In this document: positions 21,484 to 28,894 of the stretch, piece by piece
How the letters are laid out: each line of letters starts with the position of its first letter
Position numbering within the stretch: the first letter of the stretch is position 1
Assembly: GCA_963659365.1 (NCBI GenBank)
Contig: CAVKTI010000005.1
Span: 10,007 to 74,006, forward strand
DNA: 64,000 nucleotides
Source: W0P28-013 sp963659365
Lineage (GTDB): Bacteria; Bacteroidota; Bacteroidia; Bacteroidales; Paludibacteraceae
Direction: 5' to 3'
Notes under the pieces: model-generated
The model's database searches: none
What the model was told of the DNA's origin: nothing
Seen by the model: only the letters and a program-made list of their open reading frames with translations
Program-made: the position numbers and the translations under genes

Positions 21484-21522
21484 GAAACGCAAATCAACAA
21501 ATCTCCAAATCCACAAAAAAAC

Positions 21523-21542
21523 GGACATGGCATGCCGCGTCC
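21523..21542. repeat. Short hairpin repeat (GGAC...GTCC family)
   Basis: GGACATGGCATGCCGCGTCC forms a near-perfect 20-bp palindrome followed by CCTAC. Related palindromes occur at 41329, 42932, 49612, 53854, 54939, 55034, 56606 and 61308. Confidence 0.75.
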
Positions 21543-21562
21543 CTACTTTCGCACTTTCACAC

Positions 21563-21594
21563 TTTCGCACTTTCATACTAATTTCGTATCTTTG
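21563..21594 (+). promoter_or_regulatory. Promoter of the polyprenyl synthase gene
   Basis: A TTTC minus-33 box (21563-21566) is 20 bp from the minus-7 box TATCTTTG (21587-21594), a good Bacteroidota sigma-70 layout. The ATG follows 25 bp later. This supports the start at 21619 rather than the longer frame beginning at 21436. Confidence 0.65.
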
Positions 21595-21618
21595 CAGTTT
21601 GAAACAATCCTACGCCGA

Positions 21619-22590
21619 ATGGTCGAACTCAACGAAATACGAAAACCCATCGCCAACGAATGGCAAAAATTTGAAACGCTGTTTGCAGACGCTTTCCAGT
21701 CGCACGACCCGCTGCTGCACACTGCCTTGACCCATGTGGCACGCTGCAAGGGCAAGCAGATTCGCCCGACGCTCACACTTTTGGCGGCGCAAATGGCAGG
21801 CGGCATCAATGTCAAATCGCACTTGGTGGCAGCCGCTTTCGAGGTGCTGCACACAGCCAGCCTGCTGCACGACGATGTGGTCGATAGCACCAACGAACGG
21901 CGCGGACGACCCTCGGCAAATGCGCAATTTGGCAACAAAACCGCCATTCTCGTGGGCGACTACCTGCTCACCAAATCGATGGAACTGGTTGTGCGCGCCG
22001 AAAATCTAAACTTGGTGCGCTGCTTGGCCGAACTCGGCAAGGAGATTACGCGCGGCGAACTGCTGCAACTGCAACACGCCTACCAACCCACCGACGAGGC
22101 GGTGTATTACGAAATTGTGCGCTGCAAAACGGCAACCCTTTTTGCCAACTGCGCCTTGGCGGGAGCCCTGTCGGCTGCAACCACGCCGCAACAAATCGAG
22201 GCGTTGCAGAAATTCGGCGAAAACCTCGGCATCTGTTTCCAGATAAAAGACGATATTTTCGACTACACGCCCCAAGCACACATCGGCAAACCCACGCTGA
22301 ACGACATACGCGAAGGCAAATTCACGCTGCCACTCATCTACGCACTGAAATGCGCCCCCGAAACAGCCGCAAAACAGATTGTCGATATAGTAAAAAATGC
22401 CGATGAAATCGACAAAAATCGCACTTTTATACAGCAATTTGTAGAGCAGAACGGCGGCATCGGCTATGCGCAAGAGAAAATGGACGAGTTTCGCCAAAAA
22501 TCGCTCGATTGTTTGGCCATTTTTGCCGATTCCGACACCAAACAGTCGCTGCACCAACTGTTAGACTTCGCCTTGGAGCGCGAAAACTGA
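21619..22590 (+). CDS. Polyprenyl (octaprenyl-type) diphosphate synthase
   Basis: A trans-isoprenyl diphosphate synthase of 323 aa that condenses isopentenyl diphosphate onto allylic primers, probably to make the menaquinone side chain (IspB/HepT class). The first Asp-rich motif LLHDDVVD is at residues 83-89 and the second, FQIKDDIFDY, at about 207-216. The CKGKQIRP motif (43-50) binds the IPP phosphate, and GKPTLNDIREGKFTLPLIYA is typical. The start MVELNEIRKPI is chosen because a good promoter lies just upstream and family members begin this way. Chain length cannot be fixed from sequence by eye. recG follows after 164 bp of AT-rich DNA, probably as a separate unit. Confidence 0.93.
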   Translation: MVELNEIRKPIANEWQKFETLFADAFQSHDPLLHTALTHVARCKGKQIRPTLTLLAAQMAGGINVKSHLVAAAFEVLHTASLLHDDVVDSTNERRGRPSANAQFGNKTAILVGDYLLTKSMELVVRAENLNLVRCLAELGKEITRGELLQLQHAYQPTDEAVYYEIVRCKTATLFANCALAGALSAATTPQQIEALQKFGENLGICFQIKDDIFDYTPQAHIGKPTLNDIREGKFTLPLIYALKCAPETAAKQIVDIVKNADEIDKNRTFIQQFVEQNGGIGYAQEKMDEFRQKSLDCLAIFADSDTKQSLHQLLDFALEREN

Positions 22591-22754
22591 ACGCAGCGCA
22601 CCATTTCGCCCCATCGGCAGCGAAAATCAGCAACGCAACTTTCATAGTTATTTCATTATTTGAAGATTTGAAGATTTGAAAATTGCGGTATGTACCTACA
22701 AAACTCAACCCATTAAGTCATTGAGTTATTAAGTTATTAAATTATTTTAGAAAA

Positions 22755-24848
22755 GTGGTGCTAAATACCGACATAAACTATCTGCCTGGCGTGGGACCAA
22801 AGCGCGCCGCCACGCTCATGAGCGAACTCGGCATACGCACCGTCGAAGACCTCATCACCTATTTCCCCTACAAACACATCGACCGCAGCCGCTTCTACAC
22901 CATCGGTCAGGTGGACGAAACTCTGCCCTACATTCAACTGAAAGCGCAGATTGTCAGATTTGAAAAACGCGGCGAAGGACGCTCGCAGCGGCTCACCGCC
23001 ACCATCACCGACGGCACTGGCACGATGGAACTGGTCTGGTTCAAAGGGCTGAAATTCGTCGAGGACAAATACCGCCTCAACCAACCCTACATCATCTTTG
23101 GCAAGCCGCAACGCTACGGCCGCATGCTGAACATTGCGCACCCCGAAATCGACCTTTTTACCGAAGAAAATCAGCAAAAAGTGCAAGGCTTGCAGGCGCA
23201 CTACAACACGACGGAAAAGATGAAATCGTCGTTTCTCAACTCCGCCGCCCTGCGCAAAATAATCTACACCGCACTGACCGACCCCACGCTGCAAATTCCC
23301 GAAACACTGCCGCTGTCGCTCACCCAGAAATATGCGCTGATGCCACGCGACGAGGCAATTCGCAACATTCACTTCCCGAAAAATGCACGCCTGCTCGAAC
23401 AAGCGCGCCGCCGCCTGAAATTCGAGGAGTTGTTCTTCATTCAACTCAGCATTGTGCGCCAGTCGAAACTGCGCGAGCAGAAATATCAAGGCTACATTTT
23501 TGGCAAGATAGGCGACTATTTTACCCGATTTTATCGGGAATTTTTGCCCTTCGAACTGACCAACGCCCAAAAACGCGTGCTGAAAGAGATTCGCGCCGAC
23601 CTCGCCTCGGGGCGGCAGATGAACCGCCTGCTGCAAGGCGATGTGGGCAGCGGCAAAACCATGGTGGCATTGATGACCGCGCTCATCGCCATCGACAACG
23701 GCTTCCAAGCCTGCATCATGGCACCCACCGAAATTTTGGCGACGCAGCACTTCCAATCCATCTCCGAACAGGTCGAAAAAATCGGGATAAATGTGCGGTT
23801 GCTCACTGGTTCGACCAAAAAATCGGAGCGCGAAACCATCGACAACGAACTGCGCGACGGCTCGCTGCAACTGCTCATCGGCACGCACGCCCTGATCGAA
23901 GATAATGTCGTGTTCAAAAATCTCGGGCTGGTGGTTATCGACGAGCAACACCGCTTTGGCGTGGCACAACGCGCTAAACTTTGGAGCAAAAACATACAGC
24001 CGCCGCACATTTTGGTGATGACCGCCACGCCCATTCCGCGCACGCTGGCCATGACCATCTACGGCGATTTAGATGTTTCGGTTATCGACGAACTGCCGCC
24101 CGGTCGCAAGCCGATTGCCACCTACCACTATTTCGACAACCGCCGCGCCGCGCTCAATCAGTTTCTGAAAAAGCAAATCGACGCTGGGCGGCAGGTTTAC
24201 ATCGTCTATCCGCTCATTCAAGAGTCGGAAAAACTCGACCTGAAAGACCTCGAAAACGGCTACCAGCAGGTGCGCGAAGCCTTTCCCGACTACAAAATCA
24301 GCATGGTGCACGGCAAGATGAAAGCCGCCGACAAAGAGCGTGAAATGGCCGATTTTGTCGCAGGAAAAACGCAAATAATGGTGGCAACCACCGTGATAGA
24401 AGTGGGCGTGAATGTGCCGAATGCCAGCGTGATGGTCATCGAAAACGCCGAACGCTTCGGGCTGGCGCAACTGCACCAACTGCGTGGGCGCGTGGGGCGC
24501 GGTGCCGACCAGAGTTACTGCATACTGATGTCGCGCTACGAACTGAAAAACGACACCCGCCGCCGACTGCAAATAATGGTCGATTCTACCGACGGTTTTG
24601 TGATTGCCGAAGCCGACCTCAACTTGCGCGGTCCTGGCGACATCGACGGCACCATTCAGAGCGGACTGCCCTTCGACCTGAAAATTGCCGACCTTGCCCA
24701 CGACGGCAAAATTTTGCAAGCCGCTCGCACCATTGCGCAAGACCTGCTCGCCGAAGACCCCGACCTGTCGTCGGACGAAAACAGATGTCTCGGCGCACAA
24801 CTGGCCAAACTGACCAAAAGCACCATCAACTGGGGCGTGATTTCGTGA
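22755..24848 (+). CDS. recG: ATP-dependent DNA helicase RecG
   Basis: RecG is a monomeric branch-migration helicase that regresses stalled forks and processes recombination intermediates. The product is 697 aa, full length. The N-terminal wedge/OB domain (about 1-160) includes a helix-hairpin-like YLPGVGPKRA. Walker A GDVGSGKT is at 295-303, DEQH at 396-399, and the C-terminal helicase half contains TTVIEVGVNVPNA and the QLRGRVGRG motif. No ATG fits: the frame begins GTG GTG CTA, so one of the two GTG codons (22755 or 22758) is the start, preceded by ttttagaaaa. Confidence 0.97.
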   Translation: MVLNTDINYLPGVGPKRAATLMSELGIRTVEDLITYFPYKHIDRSRFYTIGQVDETLPYIQLKAQIVRFEKRGEGRSQRLTATITDGTGTMELVWFKGLKFVEDKYRLNQPYIIFGKPQRYGRMLNIAHPEIDLFTEENQQKVQGLQAHYNTTEKMKSSFLNSAALRKIIYTALTDPTLQIPETLPLSLTQKYALMPRDEAIRNIHFPKNARLLEQARRRLKFEELFFIQLSIVRQSKLREQKYQGYIFGKIGDYFTRFYREFLPFELTNAQKRVLKEIRADLASGRQMNRLLQGDVGSGKTMVALMTALIAIDNGFQACIMAPTEILATQHFQSISEQVEKIGINVRLLTGSTKKSERETIDNELRDGSLQLLIGTHALIEDNVVFKNLGLVVIDEQHRFGVAQRAKLWSKNIQPPHILVMTATPIPRTLAMTIYGDLDVSVIDELPPGRKPIATYHYFDNRRAALNQFLKKQIDAGRQVYIVYPLIQESEKLDLKDLENGYQQVREAFPDYKISMVHGKMKAADKEREMADFVAGKTQIMVATTVIEVGVNVPNASVMVIENAERFGLAQLHQLRGRVGRGADQSYCILMSRYELKNDTRRRLQIMVDSTDGFVIAEADLNLRGPGDIDGTIQSGLPFDLKIADLAHDGKILQAARTIAQDLLAEDPDLSSDENRCLGAQLAKLTKSTINWGVIS

Positions 24849-24856
24849 AAAAGCGC

Positions 24857-24879
24857 TTATTTAGATTCAGTCTAAATAA
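24857..24879. promoter_or_regulatory. Perfect 9-bp inverted repeat upstream of dgkA
   Basis: TTATTTAGA and TCTAAATAA are perfect arms around a 5-bp centre (ttcag), between recG and dgkA. No T-run follows, so a terminator is unlikely. The TTTAGA-n-TCTAAA core resembles operators of DtxR/MntR-type metal regulators as I remember them; this is a suggestion only. Confidence 0.45.
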
Positions 24880-24924
24880 CAAACATACAAAATCTATCGA
24901 TAAAATCGGACAAAATCGAATTTT

Positions 24925-25281
24925 ATGAAAAAATTTTTCAGAGGATTCAAATACGCTTTTTCGGGGCTTGTAGCCGCCACCAAAAGCGAGTGCAACATGA
25001 GGTTTCATCTCTGCGCCATGGTTTGCGTGGTGGTGGCTGGTTTCGTTTTTTGCATCTCTGCTACCGAATGGCTGGCTGTGCTGCTCTGCTGCGGCATGGT
25101 GGTTGGGGCAGAGATGCTGAACACCGCCATCGAAAAGTTGGCAGATGCGGTAGAACCTGCCAAAAACGAGCGCATAAAATTTGTGAAAGACGCGGCAGCA
25201 GGTGGCGTTTTGGCGTGTGCCATCGCGGCGGCGTGTGTCGGGCTGATAATTTTCGTTCCAAAAATAATCGCACTCTTTTAG
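24925..25281 (+). CDS. Diacylglycerol/undecaprenol kinase (DgkA family)
   Basis: A 118-aa integral membrane kinase that phosphorylates diacylglycerol or undecaprenol for lipid recycling. It has the family's conserved stretch AEMLNTAIEKLADAV, in which the Glu and Asn bind metal-ATP, followed by KDAAAGGVL. Three hydrophobic segments are visible (about 32-50, 52-72 and 92-112). In Gram-positive bacteria the related enzyme acts on undecaprenol; which substrate applies here is unknown. comF begins one base after its stop (TAG-C-ATG), so the two are surely co-transcribed. A palindrome lies 46 bp upstream. Confidence 0.93.
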   Translation: MKKFFRGFKYAFSGLVAATKSECNMRFHLCAMVCVVVAGFVFCISATEWLAVLLCCGMVVGAEMLNTAIEKLADAVEPAKNERIKFVKDAAAGGVLACAIAAACVGLIIFVPKIIALF

Positions 25282-25282
25282 C

Positions 25283-25978
25283 ATGAAGATAAAGCAGATT
25301 TTCGACCATTTCATCGGCATTTTTTACCCGAATCTTTGTTGCGCTTGCGGCAAAGTTTTGGCGGTTGGCGAAGAGTCCATCTGCATGGACTGTCTGCTGC
25401 ACCTGCCACGCACACGCCTGCACCTCGAGTGCGACAACAAACTCGAAAAACGCTTTTGGGGCAAGGCCGCCATCGAGCGCGCCACCGCCTTCTACTACTT
25501 CGAAAAAGGGTCGCGCTACCGCACCATTCTCCACCAGTTGAAGTACAAAAACGGCACGCAAATCGGCTTTGTGATGGCAAAATATGCCGCCACAGAGTTG
25601 CTCGAATCGCCTGACTTTCAACAATTTGATTACATTGTGCCTGTGCCGCTCCACCCGAAAAAATTTGCCAAACGCGGTTACAACCAAGCCGAGTGCATTG
25701 CCCAAGGGCTGGCGGCGGTGATGGGCGCGCCTGTGGAAACGAAAAATCTCTACCGCGCCATCGAAAATCCCACGCAGACGAAGAAATCGGTGTACGAGCG
25801 TTGGGAAAATACCAAGGGCATTTTTGCGCTGCACGATGCGCATCTGTTTGCCGACAAGCGCGTGCTAATTGTGGACGATGTGCTGACAACAGGCTCCACG
25901 CTCATCGCTTGCGCCGAGGCGATATTGGCGCAGACACCCACGGCGCACATCTCGGTTTTCACGCTGGCGGCAGCATAA
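25283..25978 (+). CDS. comF: ComF family protein (phosphoribosyltransferase fold)
   Basis: A 231-aa ComF/GntX-type protein linked to DNA uptake and use in competent bacteria. The N-terminus has a zinc-binding pair CCxC (19-22) and CxxC (34-37). The C-terminus has the PRPP-binding loop VLIVDDVLTTGST. The motif KRGYNQAE is also typical. It overlaps dgkA's transcription unit. Its TAA stop forms part of the 4-bp target duplication (TAAA) of a MITE inserted immediately downstream, so the normal 3' flank has been displaced. The family is named for competence, but many non-competent species carry it. Confidence 0.92.
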   Translation: MKIKQIFDHFIGIFYPNLCCACGKVLAVGEESICMDCLLHLPRTRLHLECDNKLEKRFWGKAAIERATAFYYFEKGSRYRTILHQLKYKNGTQIGFVMAKYAATELLESPDFQQFDYIVPVPLHPKKFAKRGYNQAECIAQGLAAVMGAPVETKNLYRAIENPTQTKKSVYERWENTKGIFALHDAHLFADKRVLIVDDVLTTGSTLIACAEAILAQTPTAHISVFTLAAA

Positions 25979-25979
25979 A

Positions 25980-26182
25980 GGGGATTTCTATAAATTCCCC
26001 GTTTTATAAAAATTTTAATAACTGCGGAATTCCTTGAATACTTTTGTGCGCTTTTTGTTTTTGGACTGCATCTCTTTGACTTTCACTCAATTACAATGCC
26101 ACCGCATTGTGCTTTCGCTCAAGCCAAATATCTGCTAGCCCAAAATTCAAAAATCACTACAAAGAAATTTATAGAAATCCCC
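25980..26182 (+). mobile_element. 203-bp MITE-like element, copy 1
   Basis: Terminal inverted repeats GGGGATTTCTATAAATT (left) and its complement (right, ending CCCC at 26182) bound a 203-bp non-coding element. A 4-bp target duplication TAAA flanks it (25976-25979 and 26183-26186). It contains a TACTTTTG minus-7-like box pointing right (26039-26046) and a small hairpin CAATGC/GCATTG. A full copy in opposite orientation lies at 62162-62364 and a half copy at 31631. It encodes no transposase, so it must depend on one supplied in trans. Confidence 0.85.
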
Positions 26183-26199
26183 TAAAAAAGTGTGGTAAA

Positions 26200-27288
26200 A
26201 TGGTCGTTTTATCCATCGCAACATACATTTTCGTTGGGCTTTATGCGCTGATGGTCGTTGCATTTGCTATCGGCTGGCGGCGGTTGCCGCATTTTGACGA
26301 AAAAACGCCGATGAAAACGCCTATTTCGCTCGTTGTTTGCTGCAAAAACGAAGCCGACAATCTGCCGCACCTTTTGGCGACAATCGCCCAACAAACGCAC
26401 CCCGATTTTGAGGTGATTTTTGCCAACGACCACTCGACCGACGATACCGCAAAAATTCTCGATGAATTCTGCAAAAATCACACTTTTGCGCACACTTTCG
26501 ACACGGTTGGCAACGGCAAAAAAAACGCCCTGCGCGAAGCCATTGCCCGCACGCACCACAACACCATTGTCTGCACCGATGCCGACTGCACGCTGCCGCC
26601 AAAACACCTGCAAACCATCGCCGATTTTTTTGCCGAAAATGCGCCCGATTTGCTGATTGGCAGCGTGAAAATGGCGCACAATGGCACACTGTTTCAGCAA
26701 CTGCAAGCGTTGGAATTTGCCTCGCTGGTAGCATCGACGGCGGGCGCGTGCGGCGTGGGCAAACCCATCATGTGCAATGGTGCAAACCTCGCATTCAAAA
26801 GGCAGGTGTGGCAGGCCTGCAGCGACCAACTGCACGACAGCACGCCTTCGGGCGACGACCTGTTTTTGCTGCACGCTGTGAAGAAAATGGGCGGTAAAAT
26901 TGCCTTTTTGAAGAGTGAAAACGCCGTGGTAACCACGCAGCCGCAGGCTACGCTCGGTCGGTTTGTGCGCCAGCGTGCGCGGTGGAGTTCCAAAGCCACC
27001 GCCTACACCGACCCTGCGACCATTGCCGTGGCGTGTGTTGTTTTGGGTGTGTCGCTGCTGATTTTAGCCGATTTTATCGGCATTTTTTGGCAGTTTGCCA
27101 CGCTTGTACCGTTTCTCGTCGCTTTCGGCGTAAAATTTGCGATAGATACGGCATTTTTAGCCATTTTCCTGCCCTTTACGCAGCAACGCCGACTGCTACT
27201 CCACACACCCCTTTTGAGTGCGATTTACCCCATCTACATCGCCTACGCTGCCCTACGCGGCCTCACAGGGAAAGTTCGGTGGAAATAG
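26200..27288 (+). CDS. Membrane glycosyltransferase, family 2
   Basis: A 362-aa GT2 enzyme. It has an N-terminal membrane anchor (2-25), the nucleotide-sugar site SLVVCCKNEADN (43-54), a DxD motif at 127-129 (TDADC), GDD at 218-220, and the processive-type QRARW signature at 258-262, followed by three membrane segments (about 275-350). This layout fits polymerising or lipid-linked glycosyltransferases. The start MVVLSIATYI at 26200 is only 17 bp beyond the MITE end; a longer in-frame start at 26107 would lie inside the MITE and is rejected. The native upstream region has evidently been replaced. Convergent with the next gene, 9 bp away. Confidence 0.88.
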   Translation: MVVLSIATYIFVGLYALMVVAFAIGWRRLPHFDEKTPMKTPISLVVCCKNEADNLPHLLATIAQQTHPDFEVIFANDHSTDDTAKILDEFCKNHTFAHTFDTVGNGKKNALREAIARTHHNTIVCTDADCTLPPKHLQTIADFFAENAPDLLIGSVKMAHNGTLFQQLQALEFASLVASTAGACGVGKPIMCNGANLAFKRQVWQACSDQLHDSTPSGDDLFLLHAVKKMGGKIAFLKSENAVVTTQPQATLGRFVRQRARWSSKATAYTDPATIAVACVVLGVSLLILADFIGIFWQFATLVPFLVAFGVKFAIDTAFLAIFLPFTQQRRLLLHTPLLSAIYPIYIAYAALRGLTGKVRWK

Positions 27289-27297
27289 GGAGAAGAT

Positions 27298-27939
27298 TCA
27301 GATATTTTCTCCAAATGTAACGGACGATTCTTTGAACCAACCTTTCTGCTCTGACAGATAGAAAAAATAGATGAATCCAAGATACAATACGATGAGAATA
27401 AACACCGCTACCTCTATCCAGACCGTAGCCTTAAGAATTGGTTCACGCGACTGAACATCAATATAAGCCAAGATATTGTGTATGGTAAATGGTTGTTCGG
27501 TTGCTTCAAATGCGGTCAAATGATTGTCAATGCCATTGGCAAACGACTCCATATAAGAGATATACGCATTCACCCCTACTGCTTTCACTATAAAATTAAC
27601 ATCGGCATTTTCGTCTAGATAGGTGCGTAACGAGCGACTATCTGACAAAACTCTGCGCAATTGTTCCTTTTCTAATACTTGATTGCAGTAATCGGGCGAA
27701 ATGCTATTGAGATACAACTCGAAAGTTTGAATGCCTTTTTGCATTCCTTGCTCCATCTTTGAGGGCAACAACGCACAAAGCACCAAAAGCAAAACGCCTA
27801 TTATGGGTGCTAAAACAGTCCCCACAATCAATAATTTTTTATAAGAAAAATCGGGAGCGGGTTGAAGCACATAACGGACTATGGCGTATGCGCCACCAAT
27901 AGCCAATAATGCAAAAAGAATAGCAAAAGCAATATACAT
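27298..27939 (-). CDS. Hypothetical membrane protein (3 TM), last gene of the SPFH/zinc-ribbon block
   Basis: A 213-aa protein I do not recognise. Membrane segments are at about 2-22, 36-58 and 171-195, with a mostly hydrophilic domain (about 60-165) between them. The start at 27939 is chosen because it falls 5 bp after the preceding gene's stop; an in-frame ATG at 27993 would overlap that gene by about 50 bp. It is the last of five tightly packed minus-strand genes below the SPFH gene and probably part of the same membrane-associated complex. AT content looks higher than in the conserved genes nearby. Confidence 0.75.
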   Translation of the reverse strand: MYIAFAILFALLAIGGAYAIVRYVLQPAPDFSYKKLLIVGTVLAPIIGVLLLVLCALLPSKMEQGMQKGIQTFELYLNSISPDYCNQVLEKEQLRRVLSDSRSLRTYLDENADVNFIVKAVGVNAYISYMESFANGIDNHLTAFEATEQPFTIHNILAYIDVQSREPILKATVWIEVAVFILIVLYLGFIYFFYLSEQKGWFKESSVTFGENI

Positions 27940-27944
27940 AACTA

Positions 27945-28382
27945 TTACACTTTTTGGGGTGGATAATAAATGACGGTTTTTTGTGGGCGACAATTTTCTT
28001 TGAGTCGTTCTTTGAGCGGTTTTCTAAGCGATTTCAGCGTCAAATATGCTTCAGGAATGCCCAAATCGCGCAGTACAATTTTGGCAAGCAACCGCCCACA
28101 TGGGGCTTGCATATATTCAGTAAAAGTATCGGGGCGCAGTGTTGGCGTATTGCGCTCGACAAGTATATGGTACTTGCGCTTTTTGTCTGCCCACGAGTGA
28201 AAAATTTCGATGGCTTTATACAGGCACATAAAGACCAAAAGTCCTTGCACAACCACAAGCCACCAACCTATACGATAGCAGGGAACAACGCCTATGCCTC
28301 CTCCTACAACGCATAGGAGAAAGGCATAGGAATTGAGATACATGAACCTCGGAAAAGTCGCGATAGTTCTTGTAGTCGGCAT
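27945..28382 (-). CDS. Hypothetical two-TM membrane protein
   Basis: A 145-aa protein with hydrophobic hairpin segments at about 15-34 and 38-57, then a basic soluble tail with RKPLKERLKENCRPQ. No family recognised. The start at 28382 (MPTTRT) lies one base after the stop of the PH-like gene, implying translational coupling; a longer frame to 28421 would overlap it. It is likely a membrane partner of the neighbouring zinc-ribbon and PH-like proteins. Confidence 0.72.
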   Translation of the reverse strand: MPTTRTIATFPRFMYLNSYAFLLCVVGGGIGVVPCYRIGWWLVVVQGLLVFMCLYKAIEIFHSWADKKRKYHILVERNTPTLRPDTFTEYMQAPCGRLLAKIVLRDLGIPEAYLTLKSLRKPLKERLKENCRPQKTVIYYPPQKV

Positions 28383-28383
28383 T

Positions 28384-28821
28384 TTATTGAGCCGAAGCGA
28401 TGGCTTTATAGAAAGCATCAACTACTTTCTGTGCTTCCGATTCGTCCGATACAGTCAGTTGCACTTCCGTACGCTGTGTAAACGACTCGTAGAACAGAAT
28501 GTACTGCTGGCAGAAGCAGCCAAGGAATGTACCCCTTTTAGCATAGCCAATCTCTTTTACACTGCTCGGCAGCAAATAACTCATATTCTTGGCTGCATTG
28601 AACACCCAGCACAAAATGTCTTGTCGAACCTCTACCACGCGTTTGTTGGTGATAACTACAAAACCTTTGCGTTTGTGCCCCATAATAAGAGCCAAAAATT
28701 TTTGAATTTTTCCCCAAATGCGCGCCAACGCATTGTTACTCGTTGCCCACAATTCGGCCTCAAGTTCGAGAATGAGTTCTTCTCCTTCTGTAAGGATAAG
28801 ACCAGATTTTAAGTTTGCCAT
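28384..28821 (-). CDS. Hypothetical protein with PH-like domain
   Basis: A 145-aa cytoplasmic protein without signal peptide or clear membrane segment. The block FVVITNKRVVEVRQDI...VKEIGYAKR has the strand pattern of bacterial PH-like (YdbS/bPH) domains, which here often begin with an E-G-E-E acidic stretch (LTEGEELILELEAELWATSN). The same kind of domain appears to form the C-terminus of the adjacent zinc-ribbon protein, so the two may share a partner. The family assignment is tentative. Confidence 0.7.
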   Translation of the reverse strand: MANLKSGLILTEGEELILELEAELWATSNNALARIWGKIQKFLALIMGHKRKGFVVITNKRVVEVRQDILCWVFNAAKNMSYLLPSSVKEIGYAKRGTFLGCFCQQYILFYESFTQRTEVQLTVSDESEAQKVVDAFYKAIASAQ

Positions 28822-28894
28822 AACATAAAAATTTAAGAATAAATCCCCTACTCTATTTCAGGCTTTTCGGGGGCCGCCTAATATCAGTTGCGCC

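Larger units (their letters stand above)
21231..21562. other. Intergenic spacer built of repeats, no gene
   Basis: The spacer between uvrB and the prenyl synthase holds AT-rich words (atagaagatagaacatag, attacttaattatctaatt), a 108-bp palindromic element and a short hairpin repeat, listed separately. I see no credible coding frame. Confidence 0.6.

Noticed and set aside
22761..24008. 415-codon open frame on the minus strand opposite recG
   Set aside because: Shadow of recG, whose helicase motifs are complete.
26107..26199. Upstream extension of the glycosyltransferase gene
   Set aside because: It would be encoded by the inserted MITE; the natural membrane helix begins at 26200.
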